Shown here in pieces: positions 29,301 to 38,116 of a stretch of DNA of 38,581 nucleotides. Origin of the DNA: a virus; IMG/VR virus record IMGVR_UViG_3300035670_000597, positions 1 to 38,581 of that record; one strand, 5' to 3'. Position 1 is the first letter of the stretch. The number at the start of each line of letters is the position of its first letter. The notes beneath the pieces were generated by a model. That model made no database searches. It saw nothing but the letters and a program-made list of their open reading frames with translations, and had not been told where the DNA came from. Made by a program: the position numbers and the translations under genes.

Positions 29301-31393
29301 CAAATTCTGTTCTGCAGGTGGTCAAGAAATGTCAAATACCCACGCTGTTCGCCACTAAATAGGCGCTTGTCAGATACTTCTACCAGGCTTTCGCGCTCAC
29401 TCAGAAGCTGCTTGTACTGAGCTTCTTGAAGTGCAGAACGCTTTCTTCCAGCAAGTTTACGTATCTCGCTCTGAACAACTTCGTATCTGGCCGGATCAAG
29501 AATTGTTTCTACGTCCTCATACAGCCTTCGCTTGGTAGTCAGAGCCATGGTTGGCTTTCTAATTACCTTGGGTACGTTGTTTAGGGCTTCCGAAATAAAC
29601 GGATTGTTCGTCAGCCTTCTGATTTCGCGGTAATCCGGAAGCGTTTGCACCCTATCGAATAGCTCCGAAAGCTGCATTGGTCGCACGATTCCGTGGGCTG
29701 ATCCGCCGACTTCTGCTGCCTGCTTAATGAAATCGTTGTATACGGTCGGTGGAAGATGGTTCTTTAGCAGGCTTCCATACAAACCCATGAACTTGTGGTC
29801 AGTTGGAATGCCGGAACGCTCGATCATGATTGACCGAAGCTTTTCCATGGACTGCCGTGGCCTGCGAAGGATGTCGTCGACAACCTCTTTGCGCACCCCG
29901 TTCTTGTTTAAAACGGTTGACACCAGCTGTTCATAGATTTTGTATGCGTCCCTTTGGTCATCCGCGCTGGACTTTGCCAAGAAGTTCTTGCTTGCGGTTT
30001 CTAGGAATTCGGCAATCTCGTCGTCAGAAGCGCCAGCACCCTTTAGGGACAAAGAAAAGTTCTTCATTGCCGAAGCCCTGTCGTAGTCATCACCGTTAAT
30101 AACGATCTGACTTTCTGGAAGGTTCGTTAAAAGGCGCGACCTCTTGAGAGGACTACGCTTCAAAAGGTATTTGGCTGGTTGGCTGAAACCTGGGCGGATG
30201 TCGTAGATGTTGGTGGTAAGTGTGTTCTTGCCAATGGCGTAACCGTTTACCAATGCATACTTAACTTTTTCTGCAGTGTCTGCCTTTTGCAGTTCCAGCG
30301 CCTGCTCTGGTGTGAGCTTAAAGTCATACATCTTATAGATGTTGTAAAGACTCTTTTCTCTTGCAAGATCATCGACAACCTTTACCGCCGTAGCGTTGCT
30401 GTCCATAAATCGATTCCACTTCTGGACGTCAAGGGACATTCCAGAAAGGGAAGATTGAAGACCAGCTTGAGACCTAACCGCACGCCTGTAGGCCAAAGCC
30501 TCATTTCTGCTAAGAAGCGGAATGTTGCCCCGTGCCGACTGCAGTGCTTCGCCATAGCCAACGCCAAGTTTTCCTGCCACAACTCCAGCCTTGCCAGCCT
30601 GAGCCAGTGACCTTGTTCCTTTGACTATGAGTCTTGTTGGGTCTGGTGCTGTTAATTGCGTGATTAGGTCCAGGGTTCCAGACAATACGTTGTACCAAAG
30701 ACCTTCTTCCAACCCAACAGTTACTGCCGCACCACGACCAACAGAGAAAGCCGATCCATTGTTTATCGTTCCACGAAACTTTCGTGCTGCTTTCGCTTGT
30801 TCCTGCACCAGCTCGTCTGCCATGTAGAAACCAGATCCCTGATCGCTCCAATTAGCAGCAAGTTGATAGATGCTAAATGACTCCGCATACTCCTTAAAGA
30901 ACTGAAGTCCTTGCGATTTTGTCTTGCCGGGATTTAAAACCGCTGCCGCATTGTTGATTGCTTCTGGCGCAATCTGACCCAGGGCACCAGCAACCCTGGC
31001 AATACCCTTCAACCCGGAGTAGAAAGAGTCCAGAGACAGCAGGGATGGACCCTCTCCGTTTGACTGAACGTTTGCTTCTTGTGCTGGAACATTCTTTACA
31101 ACCGCGTACTGTTCGCGTGGACGCTCCAGTTCTGGAACTTGACCCCTTCTGTCTACGATGTTCCTGCCGGCAAACTCAGCGATCTTGTCGATTGCCGCAT
31201 CGCTTGCATAGCTGCGTGCCAACGCAATCTGTGTTGGTGCCGCAATCCATGGGGCACGCTGGTTTATGTATGCAATTCGCTCCGCAATGGTCGGATCCTG
31301 TTGCGTAGCGAAAGCAATCTGTCGCTCCTGGAGGAGAGCCTCTCTATTGAGTACCTCTCTGGACGACTTGTCCAGGTTTCTTTGCCAACTCAT
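26393..31393 (-). CDS. Giant internal/ejection-type virion protein, 1666 aa
   Basis: At 5.0 kb it takes 13 percent of the genome. It is mainly helical, without signal peptide. Landmarks are a hydrophobic N-terminal third (GIARVAGALGQIAPEAINNA near 130), a conserved-looking PLNLATIGYILRNAMDAQLR near 700, a beta-rich insert near 990-1010 (GDEAIISGISGSDIVVI) and DILRITMPFVTAWREIIGRW near 1185. No peptidase or transglycosylase motif was found by eye. Its location between portal and capsid and its size resemble ejected core proteins of podoviruses and the large polyvalent proteins of phages. It probably enters the host with the DNA, which is inference. Confidence 0.72.
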   Translation of the reverse strand: MSWQRNLDKSSREVLNREALLQERQIAFATQQDPTIAERIAYINQRAPWIAAPTQIALARSYASDAAIDKIAEFAGRNIVDRRGQVPELERPREQYAVVKNVPAQEANVQSNGEGPSLLSLDSFYSGLKGIARVAGALGQIAPEAINNAAAVLNPGKTKSQGLQFFKEYAESFSIYQLAANWSDQGSGFYMADELVQEQAKAARKFRGTINNGSAFSVGRGAAVTVGLEEGLWYNVLSGTLDLITQLTAPDPTRLIVKGTRSLAQAGKAGVVAGKLGVGYGEALQSARGNIPLLSRNEALAYRRAVRSQAGLQSSLSGMSLDVQKWNRFMDSNATAVKVVDDLAREKSLYNIYKMYDFKLTPEQALELQKADTAEKVKYALVNGYAIGKNTLTTNIYDIRPGFSQPAKYLLKRSPLKRSRLLTNLPESQIVINGDDYDRASAMKNFSLSLKGAGASDDEIAEFLETASKNFLAKSSADDQRDAYKIYEQLVSTVLNKNGVRKEVVDDILRRPRQSMEKLRSIMIERSGIPTDHKFMGLYGSLLKNHLPPTVYNDFIKQAAEVGGSAHGIVRPMQLSELFDRVQTLPDYREIRRLTNNPFISEALNNVPKVIRKPTMALTTKRRLYEDVETILDPARYEVVQSEIRKLAGRKRSALQEAQYKQLLSERESLVEVSDKRLFSGEQRGYLTFLDHLQNRIWKPLNLATIGYILRNAMDAQLRMAFGAQTGILNHPFQYMALVVAETKESNKLNKLFRKAGFSMKNRSILGETLVAYKNAEGLRREHAELLNFNMRQQGLGMHTVGTHLRATNNWRPVSKLDGEEQYIRGVLQQVRLANKDELQKTIARSIAFGGDIDEAVEEAVRIAKTPEVFKDLNGIYKRGVPFKSVDGVEAFGPPIDLRSLSKAELDDWLRNHIKTVVVGNVQINSGNLQEVAFMQAFDRVGRFDEIQTVPVSSVKLLSGSPKPVIGQAVTLKNGDEAIISGISGSDIVVIPTTGKSVTTLPNGSFNYYGTKEARSVLRRAPMYDKSTNQGLPQYVQKEIYEKDGTDKGLFAGINEGLDQFTDKIFGELYGKKWVKTTERSPVFRKFYYDEVAQRLDQIDPNSAKKLLKKLETNAKRDGYDNIAEYIGDKKVAAQIEKIAKSGKGGKVKMEDLDDYARLMALQKTKELLYDASARSNLEDILRITMPFVTAWREIIGRWTSLMIEDPSIAARFNRFSHGLTQADPDQDGRGFFYKDPQSDQMYFQFPSLLGLGNAMNLYDTDVLAEAPVSQLSQGISWMPGIGPLAQIPASFILRNTPDTSQLVQVILPYGKTSTAQEVAGAFNPLPGTLTKTADLISSLAYNREDDMNSTFARTYIEVLRALSSTGEFDLNTEDGLKALKSKAKREAQTISMMRIIQQFLGPTSPQIGMKVESKGLIERDVYVDEMTKVLEKFQTENYDTAIQRFEKVFGEEMTLYIGSKTKTIVPGLEASREFGEWEFANGDLFTEYPDVAAYFAPSGSEFNFDVYERQRQQGKRVRLTDDELIELAQKRIGSSRYRAARKLFGANLTGMQRTLLDNYRAELNREYPGFPRYAEFTVGEFPNTVEELNKIIRDPRVSDNKLTAPLTKYLELRNQYYASLGVRSLQSQRASYAKAHLRTFGEDLSEQSPEFARIWQRVLAQEVED

Positions 31394-31779
31394 CAGACTC
31401 CATACTTGTCTAGCAAGTCAGCAATACCGCTATTGGGGTAGAACCTAGCAATATTCCTAAGCTCGATGACGGCATCGTTCTGTGGATTGGCTAGTGGAAT
31501 GCCTGCCTGAAGCGAGTTGATCCCAGGACCAATGTCCGCGCCAGCCGTAATCGGCTCATTTGGCCTTGCTGTGGGAGCGAGAATGTCCACAACATTGCCT
31601 GGCTGCGGTCGATTTGGTTGCTGCTGGGCGCTTTCCGTGGGCGGGGCAGATGCAGGAACATCACGAAGACCGCGCATTAGGCGCGCTGATTCACCGTATT
31701 GGTTGGACGGCGGCACCTTGGGCGTCATTGTCTGGCCAATCTTTGCCGCTTTGTTCTGCAGATCCGAGCGAATTGCCAA
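31393..31779 (-). CDS. Hypothetical virion protein, 128 aa
   Basis: The start is TTG at 31779, decided by a perfect GGAGGA ten bases upstream; there is no ATG before residue 18. The first half is proline- and glutamine-rich and probably disordered (SAPPTESAQQQPNRPQPGNV). The last 30 residues form a helix (AVIELRNIARFYPNSGIADL). It follows the portal and precedes the giant protein with a TGATG overlap. It may link them or act in assembly. No family was recognised. Confidence 0.7.
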   Translation of the reverse strand: MAIRSDLQNKAAKIGQTMTPKVPPSNQYGESARLMRGLRDVPASAPPTESAQQQPNRPQPGNVVDILAPTARPNEPITAGADIGPGINSLQAGIPLANPQNDAVIELRNIARFYPNSGIADLLDKYGV

Positions 31780-31782
31780 GTT

Positions 31783-33552
31783 TTATCCTCCGAGTTGCGC
31801 CAGCAACGCGTCCAATCCGCCCCCCTGCGGGGCCATGGCTGGTGCTTCCGCACCCATTCCGGGCATGGCAAGTCCAGGCATCGCCTCAGGAGAGCCTGGA
31901 ACAACCATAGCAGCCTGCCTATCTCGCGCTCGCTGGTCAGTACGTTTTACCGCTTCAAACAACGGCACATCATTTTCTACTACAAGCTTAACAAGGTATG
32001 CAAGATCTTCTGGTTGGTATGGTCCGTTCGGATCAACAGCCTGCTGCTGGATAGATGCAAGCAGCGCGGCCTCTACTCCTTCCTGGATGATTCTGTCGTG
32101 CTCAAGATCTGGGTCAGAGATGAGCGGGTCTGCTTCGCGTGCAGATTCTTTACTCATCAAGCCAGTGCCGAGACGCTGACCAAGTCCAACGATCAAACCA
32201 TTTACGTCAGATCCTGCAGCAGAATACGTAACGTAGTGGAAGTCGTTGTCCCAAAGCTCATTGGGAACATACAAGGACATTCCGCCAGCCGAGCGACCAG
32301 GAATGTAAAAGGACTTTTGGAACTGCCCCCAATAGCTTCTTTCGATAGAGATAGCAATCTTGTCCTCCTCGATCAAAGAAGACTCAAAGATTGATTGCGC
32401 CTCCTGCACCCGATAGTCGATGGTTGCGGAAAGGATGGCGTCACCACGCCGACCAGTGCGGATGTTTGTTCCAGATTCTCCACCGAACTCTGCCGGAATT
32501 GAACCCTCTAGTCGTTCCTGGCGCTCGAGCCTGTCCAGCGCAATATCGGTCTTATACCCAGGGTTGATTTGCTGCTGGGTAATGTCTCCGCCTTTGACAA
32601 CTCCAAGCTGTCCAGTCTTGCCATCGGCAAGTGAAAGGATTTCTGGGTTCTCTCCGGTGCGGGCGACCAAGTACTCGTCTGGGAAAATGCCTCGTTCAAT
32701 AGCGATTTCGGTAAGAGCCTGCAAACGAGCACGCGTGTAGTACATGCCCAACACGCCATCAAACTGTCCGCGTGGACGATCCAACGTAATTCGGTTTGGC
32801 ATAACAACCAGCGGCATCCCGGTCCTGTTTGGGATGGACTCCAGCAGGGTTGCTGAATAGTTTCCGAATCCAATCGTGTCAGCATCAAACGTGTCGTCGT
32901 TTACGGTAGACCCTGCGGCACACAGTTGGATCGCTTCCGGAGAAACGTACTCAAGGATTACATACTTCTGGTCTGGGTCAACCTTCCCCATTCCAAGTTG
33001 CGCGGCAACATTTGACCCGTAGGTTCGGAGAAGCCACGAAGCTGTGACGTAATAGGAAAAAATACAGTCGTAAGGGACCGGATCGTCCGGGTCCTCCACT
33101 GGGGCTGCATAAGTATCTAGCGGATTGCGCACGGTCCAGGAAGGCTGCATAGTGCGAAAGTTCGGCTTAATGATTACCGGTGACTGCGAGTATGCAAGAA
33201 GGTGTCGAGCACGACGACGCATCTTTTGCTGCATGCGATTGCCGTCCCAGATGGCTAGCATGGCTTGACGCTTTTGCCGCGCCATCTTCTTTGCCTTTTC
33301 CTGACCCTCCTTTACTGGAGGAAAGTACGGGCTTGGCATGGTCGAGGCAACACGCATTGACATTTGATCGAGACCCTGAACCAGCAGGTTGGCAACGGAT
33401 GACTTAGCGTTCTTGTCAAGCTCGTTTAGGGGTACGACGACATCGCCATTCGCCAGGTCGCGCACTCGGCGCATCTGCTCCTTCAGCGGGCCAGCAGCCT
33501 TTCGCCTGGAGCTATACAGCTCTACTATTTCCTCAGCGGAAAGCATTGTCAC
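31783..33552 (-). CDS. Portal protein, 589 aa
   Basis: The N-terminal helices (LYSSRRKAAGPLKEQMRRVR), the SSVANLLVQGLDQMSMRVAS stretch, PSWTVRNPLDTYAAPVEDPD and the C-terminal GLMSKESAREADPLISDPDL are typical of portals of podovirus-type phages. The C-terminus is Pro/Ala/Met-rich. It is placed two genes after the terminase, as expected. The start may be GTG at 33552 or the ATG six bases later at 33546; AGGTGA overlaps the first. It would form the dodecameric ring at the capsid vertex. Confidence 0.87.
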   Translation of the reverse strand: MTMLSAEEIVELYSSRRKAAGPLKEQMRRVRDLANGDVVVPLNELDKNAKSSVANLLVQGLDQMSMRVASTMPSPYFPPVKEGQEKAKKMARQKRQAMLAIWDGNRMQQKMRRRARHLLAYSQSPVIIKPNFRTMQPSWTVRNPLDTYAAPVEDPDDPVPYDCIFSYYVTASWLLRTYGSNVAAQLGMGKVDPDQKYVILEYVSPEAIQLCAAGSTVNDDTFDADTIGFGNYSATLLESIPNRTGMPLVVMPNRITLDRPRGQFDGVLGMYYTRARLQALTEIAIERGIFPDEYLVARTGENPEILSLADGKTGQLGVVKGGDITQQQINPGYKTDIALDRLERQERLEGSIPAEFGGESGTNIRTGRRGDAILSATIDYRVQEAQSIFESSLIEEDKIAISIERSYWGQFQKSFYIPGRSAGGMSLYVPNELWDNDFHYVTYSAAGSDVNGLIVGLGQRLGTGLMSKESAREADPLISDPDLEHDRIIQEGVEAALLASIQQQAVDPNGPYQPEDLAYLVKLVVENDVPLFEAVKRTDQRARDRQAAMVVPGSPEAMPGLAMPGMGAEAPAMAPQGGGLDALLAQLGG

Positions 33553-35442
33553 CTATTTCTTTTTTGTCTTGCGTGCCGTGCTCCTGATGGCTCCAACCGT
33601 TTCAGACTGACGGTTTGCCTGAGCAAACGCAACCCTGTTGTAAAGAGCTTGCGTTTCTGGGCGCGCCCGCTTGTATCGAGCCATCCTTCTTTCCTGTTTA
33701 AGAATTGCAGAAGCCGAACTCTTCTTCTGCGCGGAAACCGTTTCCTGCAACTCCTTGATCAGTTTGCTATTCCGTTGAACAAAAGCCTTCTGCTCTGCTG
33801 GAGACGCAGCGCGAAGAAGTTCTTTGCCTCCACTTGCGGTCCACTTGTCTAGTTCCTTTGTCGTCTTGAACGTTGCTTCAGAAACCGACCTAATGTTCTT
33901 GGGCTGACCACCAATAACAACATCAAAAACCTTTTTGGTTTCTGCTTTTGTGGTCTTAGGTTTTGTTGACTTGGCAACGTTCGTGGCTTTTACCCTTGGA
34001 GCCGCTGCCTTCTTGGCTACAGTTTCTCCGCCTTCTGCAACAAACTTTGCCATCGCCTTTGACTGGTTCTGAACCATGTTGTTGATTACATCAGAAGAAA
34101 CCATTTCCAGATTGCTGCCAGAAGCCTTTGAGGTTGTCTCAAGGAAGTTGGCATTCATGCGCGGACCGGTGTAGATCATTCCTTCAAACTTTGGCTCTGC
34201 GGCTTTCTTGGCTGGTGCCTTCTTGGCTTGAGCCTTCTTTACGGTTGCCTTCTTGGCTGGTGCTTTTTTGGCAACAGCCTTTGTCGGCGCAGCCTTGGTT
34301 GTCTTTGCAATTGTTTCAACCTTTGGAGCTTCAACAACTTGTTGTGCAGCCTTCTTTGCCGAAGCCTTTTTGACCGGAGCCTTCTTTGCCACTTTTACGG
34401 CTGGAGCACCACTACGACCACTGAGCTTTACGCCAGGAACCTTTGCTCCACTGGCTGCATTCTTGGCTCCTTTTGCTGCGCCCTTTGCGCCAGCGGCAGC
34501 ACCCTTAGCACCTTGGGCTGCGCCGCGTACGCCACCAGCAGTTGTGGACCTTGTCACAGGCGTTGGCGTCTTGGTCGCACGAGGAGTTCGCGGCTTCTTG
34601 AGCGGACCCGGGGTATTAATTTTTACCCCGCCAAGTTCACCCGGCTTTGGCCCCATCCTTACCGCATCATCAATCTTGCTGGTTACGACTTTTGCGTCGT
34701 CTGCCTTTGAAAGAATCCTTCCGGTTCTAGATGCGGTCAGCGCCGCCCTACTGCCTTTGGCAAGACCCTTAATGGTTGCACCAGCGGCAGGGGTACCAAC
34801 GATGCTTGCAAGTGTTGCAGCCGTATTGACTGCGGCCTCAAGCGGAGCAGCCTCACGAACCTTAAGCTTTGGAGAGATTCGCCCAACACTTTGGTTCCAT
34901 GCAGGAGCAACAAATGTGGCCTGAAGGCTTTCGGCTTCACCAACAACAAAGTCCCCAGCCTTCTTCTGTGCTCCCTGAAGCCACTTCATCCAATTGCTTG
35001 GATTAAATGCCGCTTCTGTGGTTCGCTGAATAATGTCGGGTTTCCAAGTAGCAGCAGGCTTGGTTGAACCTGCAGGTGTCTGGCCCCAGCCCTGAACGGA
35101 CTGACGCCGGACCTGATTCATCTGGGCAGATGAGATACGCGTTGGTGAAGTTGTAGAACCCTTGCCCGACGAACCACGGTTGTTGGCCGCTTTCGTCGCA
35201 GCGATTCTCTTGAGGTCTGTTTCTGTGTAAAAGCCAGCACGCTTTACTCCTCCCGTTTCAAACTTTTGACGAAGCGCCTTTCGATCAACGGGCTTACCCG
35301 CTGCTTCAAGTTCTGCTGCACGCTTCTGAACAAAGAAACGCTTGCGAGCTTCGGCTTTTTCTAGATTGGGTCGAGCCTGAACAAATTCACGGCGTTCTTT
35401 TTCCAGCTGAATTTGTGCAGGTGTCTTCTTCTTCGATGCCAT
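33553..35442 (-). CDS. Histone-like Lys/Ala-rich virion protein, 629 aa
   Basis: Residues 1-170 are basic and helical. Residues 171-214 are a segment also present in the protein at 37425-37991. Residues 307-335 repeat G-A-A-x-G-A-K. Residues 351-415 repeat A-K-K-A-P-A-K-K, as in the tails of actinobacterial HU proteins and histone H1, which bind DNA. The last 180 residues are helical and basic (ARYKRARPETQALYN). GGAG lies before the ATG at 35442. It is placed between terminase and portal. It may condense DNA in the capsid or on entry, but could equally be a head component with a disordered basic region. Confidence 0.78.
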   Translation of the reverse strand: MASKKKTPAQIQLEKERREFVQARPNLEKAEARKRFFVQKRAAELEAAGKPVDRKALRQKFETGGVKRAGFYTETDLKRIAATKAANNRGSSGKGSTTSPTRISSAQMNQVRRQSVQGWGQTPAGSTKPAATWKPDIIQRTTEAAFNPSNWMKWLQGAQKKAGDFVVGEAESLQATFVAPAWNQSVGRISPKLKVREAAPLEAAVNTAATLASIVGTPAAGATIKGLAKGSRAALTASRTGRILSKADDAKVVTSKIDDAVRMGPKPGELGGVKINTPGPLKKPRTPRATKTPTPVTRSTTAGGVRGAAQGAKGAAAGAKGAAKGAKNAASGAKVPGVKLSGRSGAPAVKVAKKAPVKKASAKKAAQQVVEAPKVETIAKTTKAAPTKAVAKKAPAKKATVKKAQAKKAPAKKAAEPKFEGMIYTGPRMNANFLETTSKASGSNLEMVSSDVINNMVQNQSKAMAKFVAEGGETVAKKAAAPRVKATNVAKSTKPKTTKAETKKVFDVVIGGQPKNIRSVSEATFKTTKELDKWTASGGKELLRAASPAEQKAFVQRNSKLIKELQETVSAQKKSSASAILKQERRMARYKRARPETQALYNRVAFAQANRQSETVGAIRSTARKTKKK

Positions 35443-35456
35443 CCAGTCTCCAGTGC

Positions 35457-35477
35457 GTGCTAAATAAAAAATAGCAC
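35457..35477 (-). terminator. Small T-rich-loop hairpin between terminase and next gene
   Basis: GTGCTA (35457-35462) and TAGCAC (35472-35477) form a 6-bp stem with a 9-base A/T-only loop, one base after the terminase stop codon. It may be a weak terminator, an RNA-processing site or a promoter element in a 36-base gap. Confidence 0.4.
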
Positions 35478-35478
35478 A

Positions 35479-37425
35479 CTAGATCCAGGATGGTCGCCAC
35501 ATTCTAGGGGGAGAAACGATTGGACGCAACTGTGGCATGTGCAATTCTGCAAACCAATGCGCCATGACTAGGTCGGTTCCGTTCTTTTTGTCCCTGGTCC
35601 ATGAGCACATCTCGTCAACAAAGGCAAGGGTCTTCCAGTTCCCACGCATGGTTGGAATCCGAACCTGCCCGGCGCGCCAAAGCGGTGGAAGGAGAGCCTC
35701 AACGCCAAGGTTTTCGTCAAACTTGTTGCGACTGGTCGTGTGCGGAACCACGTTTACTCCATGCAGGGCTTGCCACTTGCGCACAAAGTCATGTGCCAGA
35801 AGGAATCGCTGGGCGGCATTGATCTCTACCACCCAATGGGAGATGGGGTATCCGTATTCCCACGACCGATTCTGCCAGTCCTCCATGATCCCCGAGTATT
35901 CACGGGTGGCAGTGTCATAACCAAGCAAATCTTCAGCCGTAAGCTTGATCCTTTCCAGGTCAACCAGGTACCTCAGGTTGGTTTCTGGCTGGTATAGCCA
36001 CCACTGAAGCGCCCAGAACATAGTCGGTGACGGGTCGACCGATGCAATTGAGATGATGGGTGGCGTTAAACCCTCTGGCACCCATCCAGCCGTGCGGTCG
36101 TTGTCGATACATCCTGGGTACAACACCCCGTCTGGCCCAAGACCACCCGTTGCCCACACCCTATTGATCAGATAGTGATCCTCGGCCAGGTCTTTCTGCT
36201 GGTAAACCACATCAAACTTGGATGGAGAGGAGTGCTTGATGTATGAAAGGTCCTTCCAGGACAACCTGAATGGCTCAAGCAGTGGCCCATCTGGCCATGC
36301 TGGGGCATCTTGGCGCCTTGAGGCTGGCCCAGTGTCCAGCTCGTCGTAGTAAGCCTTGTAAATCAGGTGGTGATACTTCTGGCTCTTGACTGGTTCCTTC
36401 TCTTCGGACACATCAGTTACGTCTTCGCCGTCGTAGTCGTCCAGTTCGTAGGTTACTTTGGACAAACAGTGGGCGTAAAGGTCGCCAGGTCCCAATCTTT
36501 GGCCAATTACGGCCAGCATTCCACCCGGATCGACGCGGGCTTCGGCCATTGAGTCCCATCTTTCCAGCAATTTGTCCCTGGCTGCGGACTCTTTAGCGTT
36601 TTCCGGAGAGGCAACGTCATCGAAAAGCACCAAATCTGCGCGGTGTCCGATGAATTCCGACTCTATTCCGTACGCAGATACGGTTGGTTCTTTGTTATCC
36701 AGCCCGGAACTGTCGAGTTGTTCGACAATGAACTCCTCAGCACGCCATAGAGCCCCAACATAGTTGGGGCGAAAGCGCCCATAATCGATGGAAAGGCATC
36801 GCTCCGCGTTGATGGCCAGCCCTCGAGCCACCATTTCGGGGTCTGGTTTGATTGGCTGCGTGCGCTCAAGGGTCTCACGAATACGACGGGAGTACATCTT
36901 GGCCAGCGTCTGACTGATTGAACCGATCATCACACGGATAGCGCGGTTACGAACGATACACCAGACCGCTACATCGTGAAAGAGTGTGGACTTACCCACG
37001 CCCGGAGGACAGTTGAGAACCATGAACTGCTTCTCTGGATCTTCCAGCATGGCTACGATCTTGTATGCAGCATCCACCTGCCAGGGGGAGGGGACTCTTC
37101 CCAGGTAAACCCGGCGGAAATAGTCGAAGTCTTCTAGTCCCTGCTGTGCTTCTGGGCATAGGCGACCAGCCGGGATGACTGGTGGCATATTGATCATCTC
37201 GACTCGGTCCTTGTCGACCTTGCCACGGCCCTCGGCGCGCACGCCCTTGAGCTGGTCCATCTGCAAATCTGCTGCTGTCTGCTTGGCTTTGTTGCGCCAT
37301 TTGATCGCAGCGTTGTATGAGATGCCTGCTATCCGTGCAGCCTCAGCGGTCGACAGACCAGACTGAAGCGCTTGCCAGAACCGCTCCCGGTCTTCCGCGG
37401 GAACGACCCTTCTACCTTTTGACAT
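35479..37425 (-). CDS. terL: Terminase large subunit with N-terminal HTH, 648 aa
   Basis: Residues 17-47 read as a helix-turn-helix (STAEAARIAGISYNAAIKWR), the type normally found in a separate small subunit. The ATPase has Walker A NCPPGVGKS (139-147) and Walker B LVLFDD (265-270). The RNase H-like nuclease has D464 (ASVDPS), E534 (VVEINAAQ) and D618 (GTDLVMAHW). It packages DNA into the procapsid, and DNA recognition may be built into the same chain. The ATG at 37425 overlaps the upstream stop in TAATG. The motor and nuclease residues are complete. Confidence 0.92.
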   Translation of the reverse strand: MSKGRRVVPAEDRERFWQALQSGLSTAEAARIAGISYNAAIKWRNKAKQTAADLQMDQLKGVRAEGRGKVDKDRVEMINMPPVIPAGRLCPEAQQGLEDFDYFRRVYLGRVPSPWQVDAAYKIVAMLEDPEKQFMVLNCPPGVGKSTLFHDVAVWCIVRNRAIRVMIGSISQTLAKMYSRRIRETLERTQPIKPDPEMVARGLAINAERCLSIDYGRFRPNYVGALWRAEEFIVEQLDSSGLDNKEPTVSAYGIESEFIGHRADLVLFDDVASPENAKESAARDKLLERWDSMAEARVDPGGMLAVIGQRLGPGDLYAHCLSKVTYELDDYDGEDVTDVSEEKEPVKSQKYHHLIYKAYYDELDTGPASRRQDAPAWPDGPLLEPFRLSWKDLSYIKHSSPSKFDVVYQQKDLAEDHYLINRVWATGGLGPDGVLYPGCIDNDRTAGWVPEGLTPPIISIASVDPSPTMFWALQWWLYQPETNLRYLVDLERIKLTAEDLLGYDTATREYSGIMEDWQNRSWEYGYPISHWVVEINAAQRFLLAHDFVRKWQALHGVNVVPHTTSRNKFDENLGVEALLPPLWRAGQVRIPTMRGNWKTLAFVDEMCSWTRDKKNGTDLVMAHWFAELHMPQLRPIVSPPRMWRPSWI

Positions 37426-37991
37426 TAGTCTCCGAAGATAGCGCCTCTGGTGAGATACTTGATTCTTCCAGCGGAACGCCGTATTTCATTTGCGCTTCTT
37501 TGCTGCTGAAGCTGCATGTCCTGTATGTGCTTTACTATTTCTTTTCTTTTGGCCATCCCGGCAGGATGCCCCCCGTACTTCATCCCCTTCTCGGCAAGAA
37601 TCCCAATCATTCTTTCAGCCTCGTCTATGACCCCTCTTTCCTGGGCCAGTCGCTCCAGGCTGCTATCTACTGCTTGAGACGCTCCAGCTGCCCGTGACGT
37701 ACCTTTTCCCGCACTCATCACAGTAGACGCGGACTTTGCCATCCCGCCAGTAGCAATCGACGCAATCGCTGTCGCTGTATTGATCGCTGCTTCCTTCGGG
37801 CTCGACTCCCTCAAGTTCGGGTTCTTCCCGATTGCTTTCCCTGCCAGATTGATCCATGGGTTAGTAAATGTAGCAGCCTGTGACTCCAGATCCGACTTTA
37901 CGACATTAACCACACCCTTGGCCGCGTCAGCCAGTGCGGACTTAAAGTCGGAAAGGTTGTTGTTCCAGTCGATGCCAGGCTTTCTTTTCAC
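37425..37991 (-). CDS. Hypothetical protein sharing a segment with the histone-like protein, 188 aa
   Basis: Residues 36-79 (ESQAATFTNPWINLAGKAIG, then ESSPKEAAINTATAIASI) align with residues 171-214 of the 629-aa protein two genes downstream, about half identical with one gap. The C-terminal half is basic and helical (EIVKHIQDMQLQQQRSANEI). It starts with GTG at 37991 overlapping the preceding stop (GTGA). It sits directly before the terminase, the usual small-subunit position, but has no HTH that I can see. The role is unknown. Confidence 0.72.
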   Translation of the reverse strand: MKRKPGIDWNNNLSDFKSALADAAKGVVNVVKSDLESQAATFTNPWINLAGKAIGKNPNLRESSPKEAAINTATAIASIATGGMAKSASTVMSAGKGTSRAAGASQAVDSSLERLAQERGVIDEAERMIGILAEKGMKYGGHPAGMAKRKEIVKHIQDMQLQQQRSANEIRRSAGRIKYLTRGAIFGD

Positions 37992-38116
37992 TTCTTCTTC
38001 CTCTTCCTGGTAACTACGATCTTGCCGGACTTTTCCGACACACGCATACCGGCGCTTTCCGTCTGGGCTTTTAATTGCCTGTACTTCTCTGCAACCGAAA
38101 GTTTCTTACTAGCCAT
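37988..38116 (-). CDS. Very small basic protein, first late gene, 42 aa
   Basis: The ATG at 38116 opens a 42-residue frame (MASKKLSVAEKYRQLKAQTE, ending KIVVTRKRKKK) that closes in GTGA overlap with the next gene. Strongly basic at both ends, it could bind DNA. It lacks a good ribosome binding site, but a TATGAT box lies 8 bases before the ATG, so the mRNA may be nearly leaderless, as is common in actinobacteria. Confidence 0.6.
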   Translation of the reverse strand: MASKKLSVAEKYRQLKAQTESAGMRVSEKSGKIVVTRKRKKK

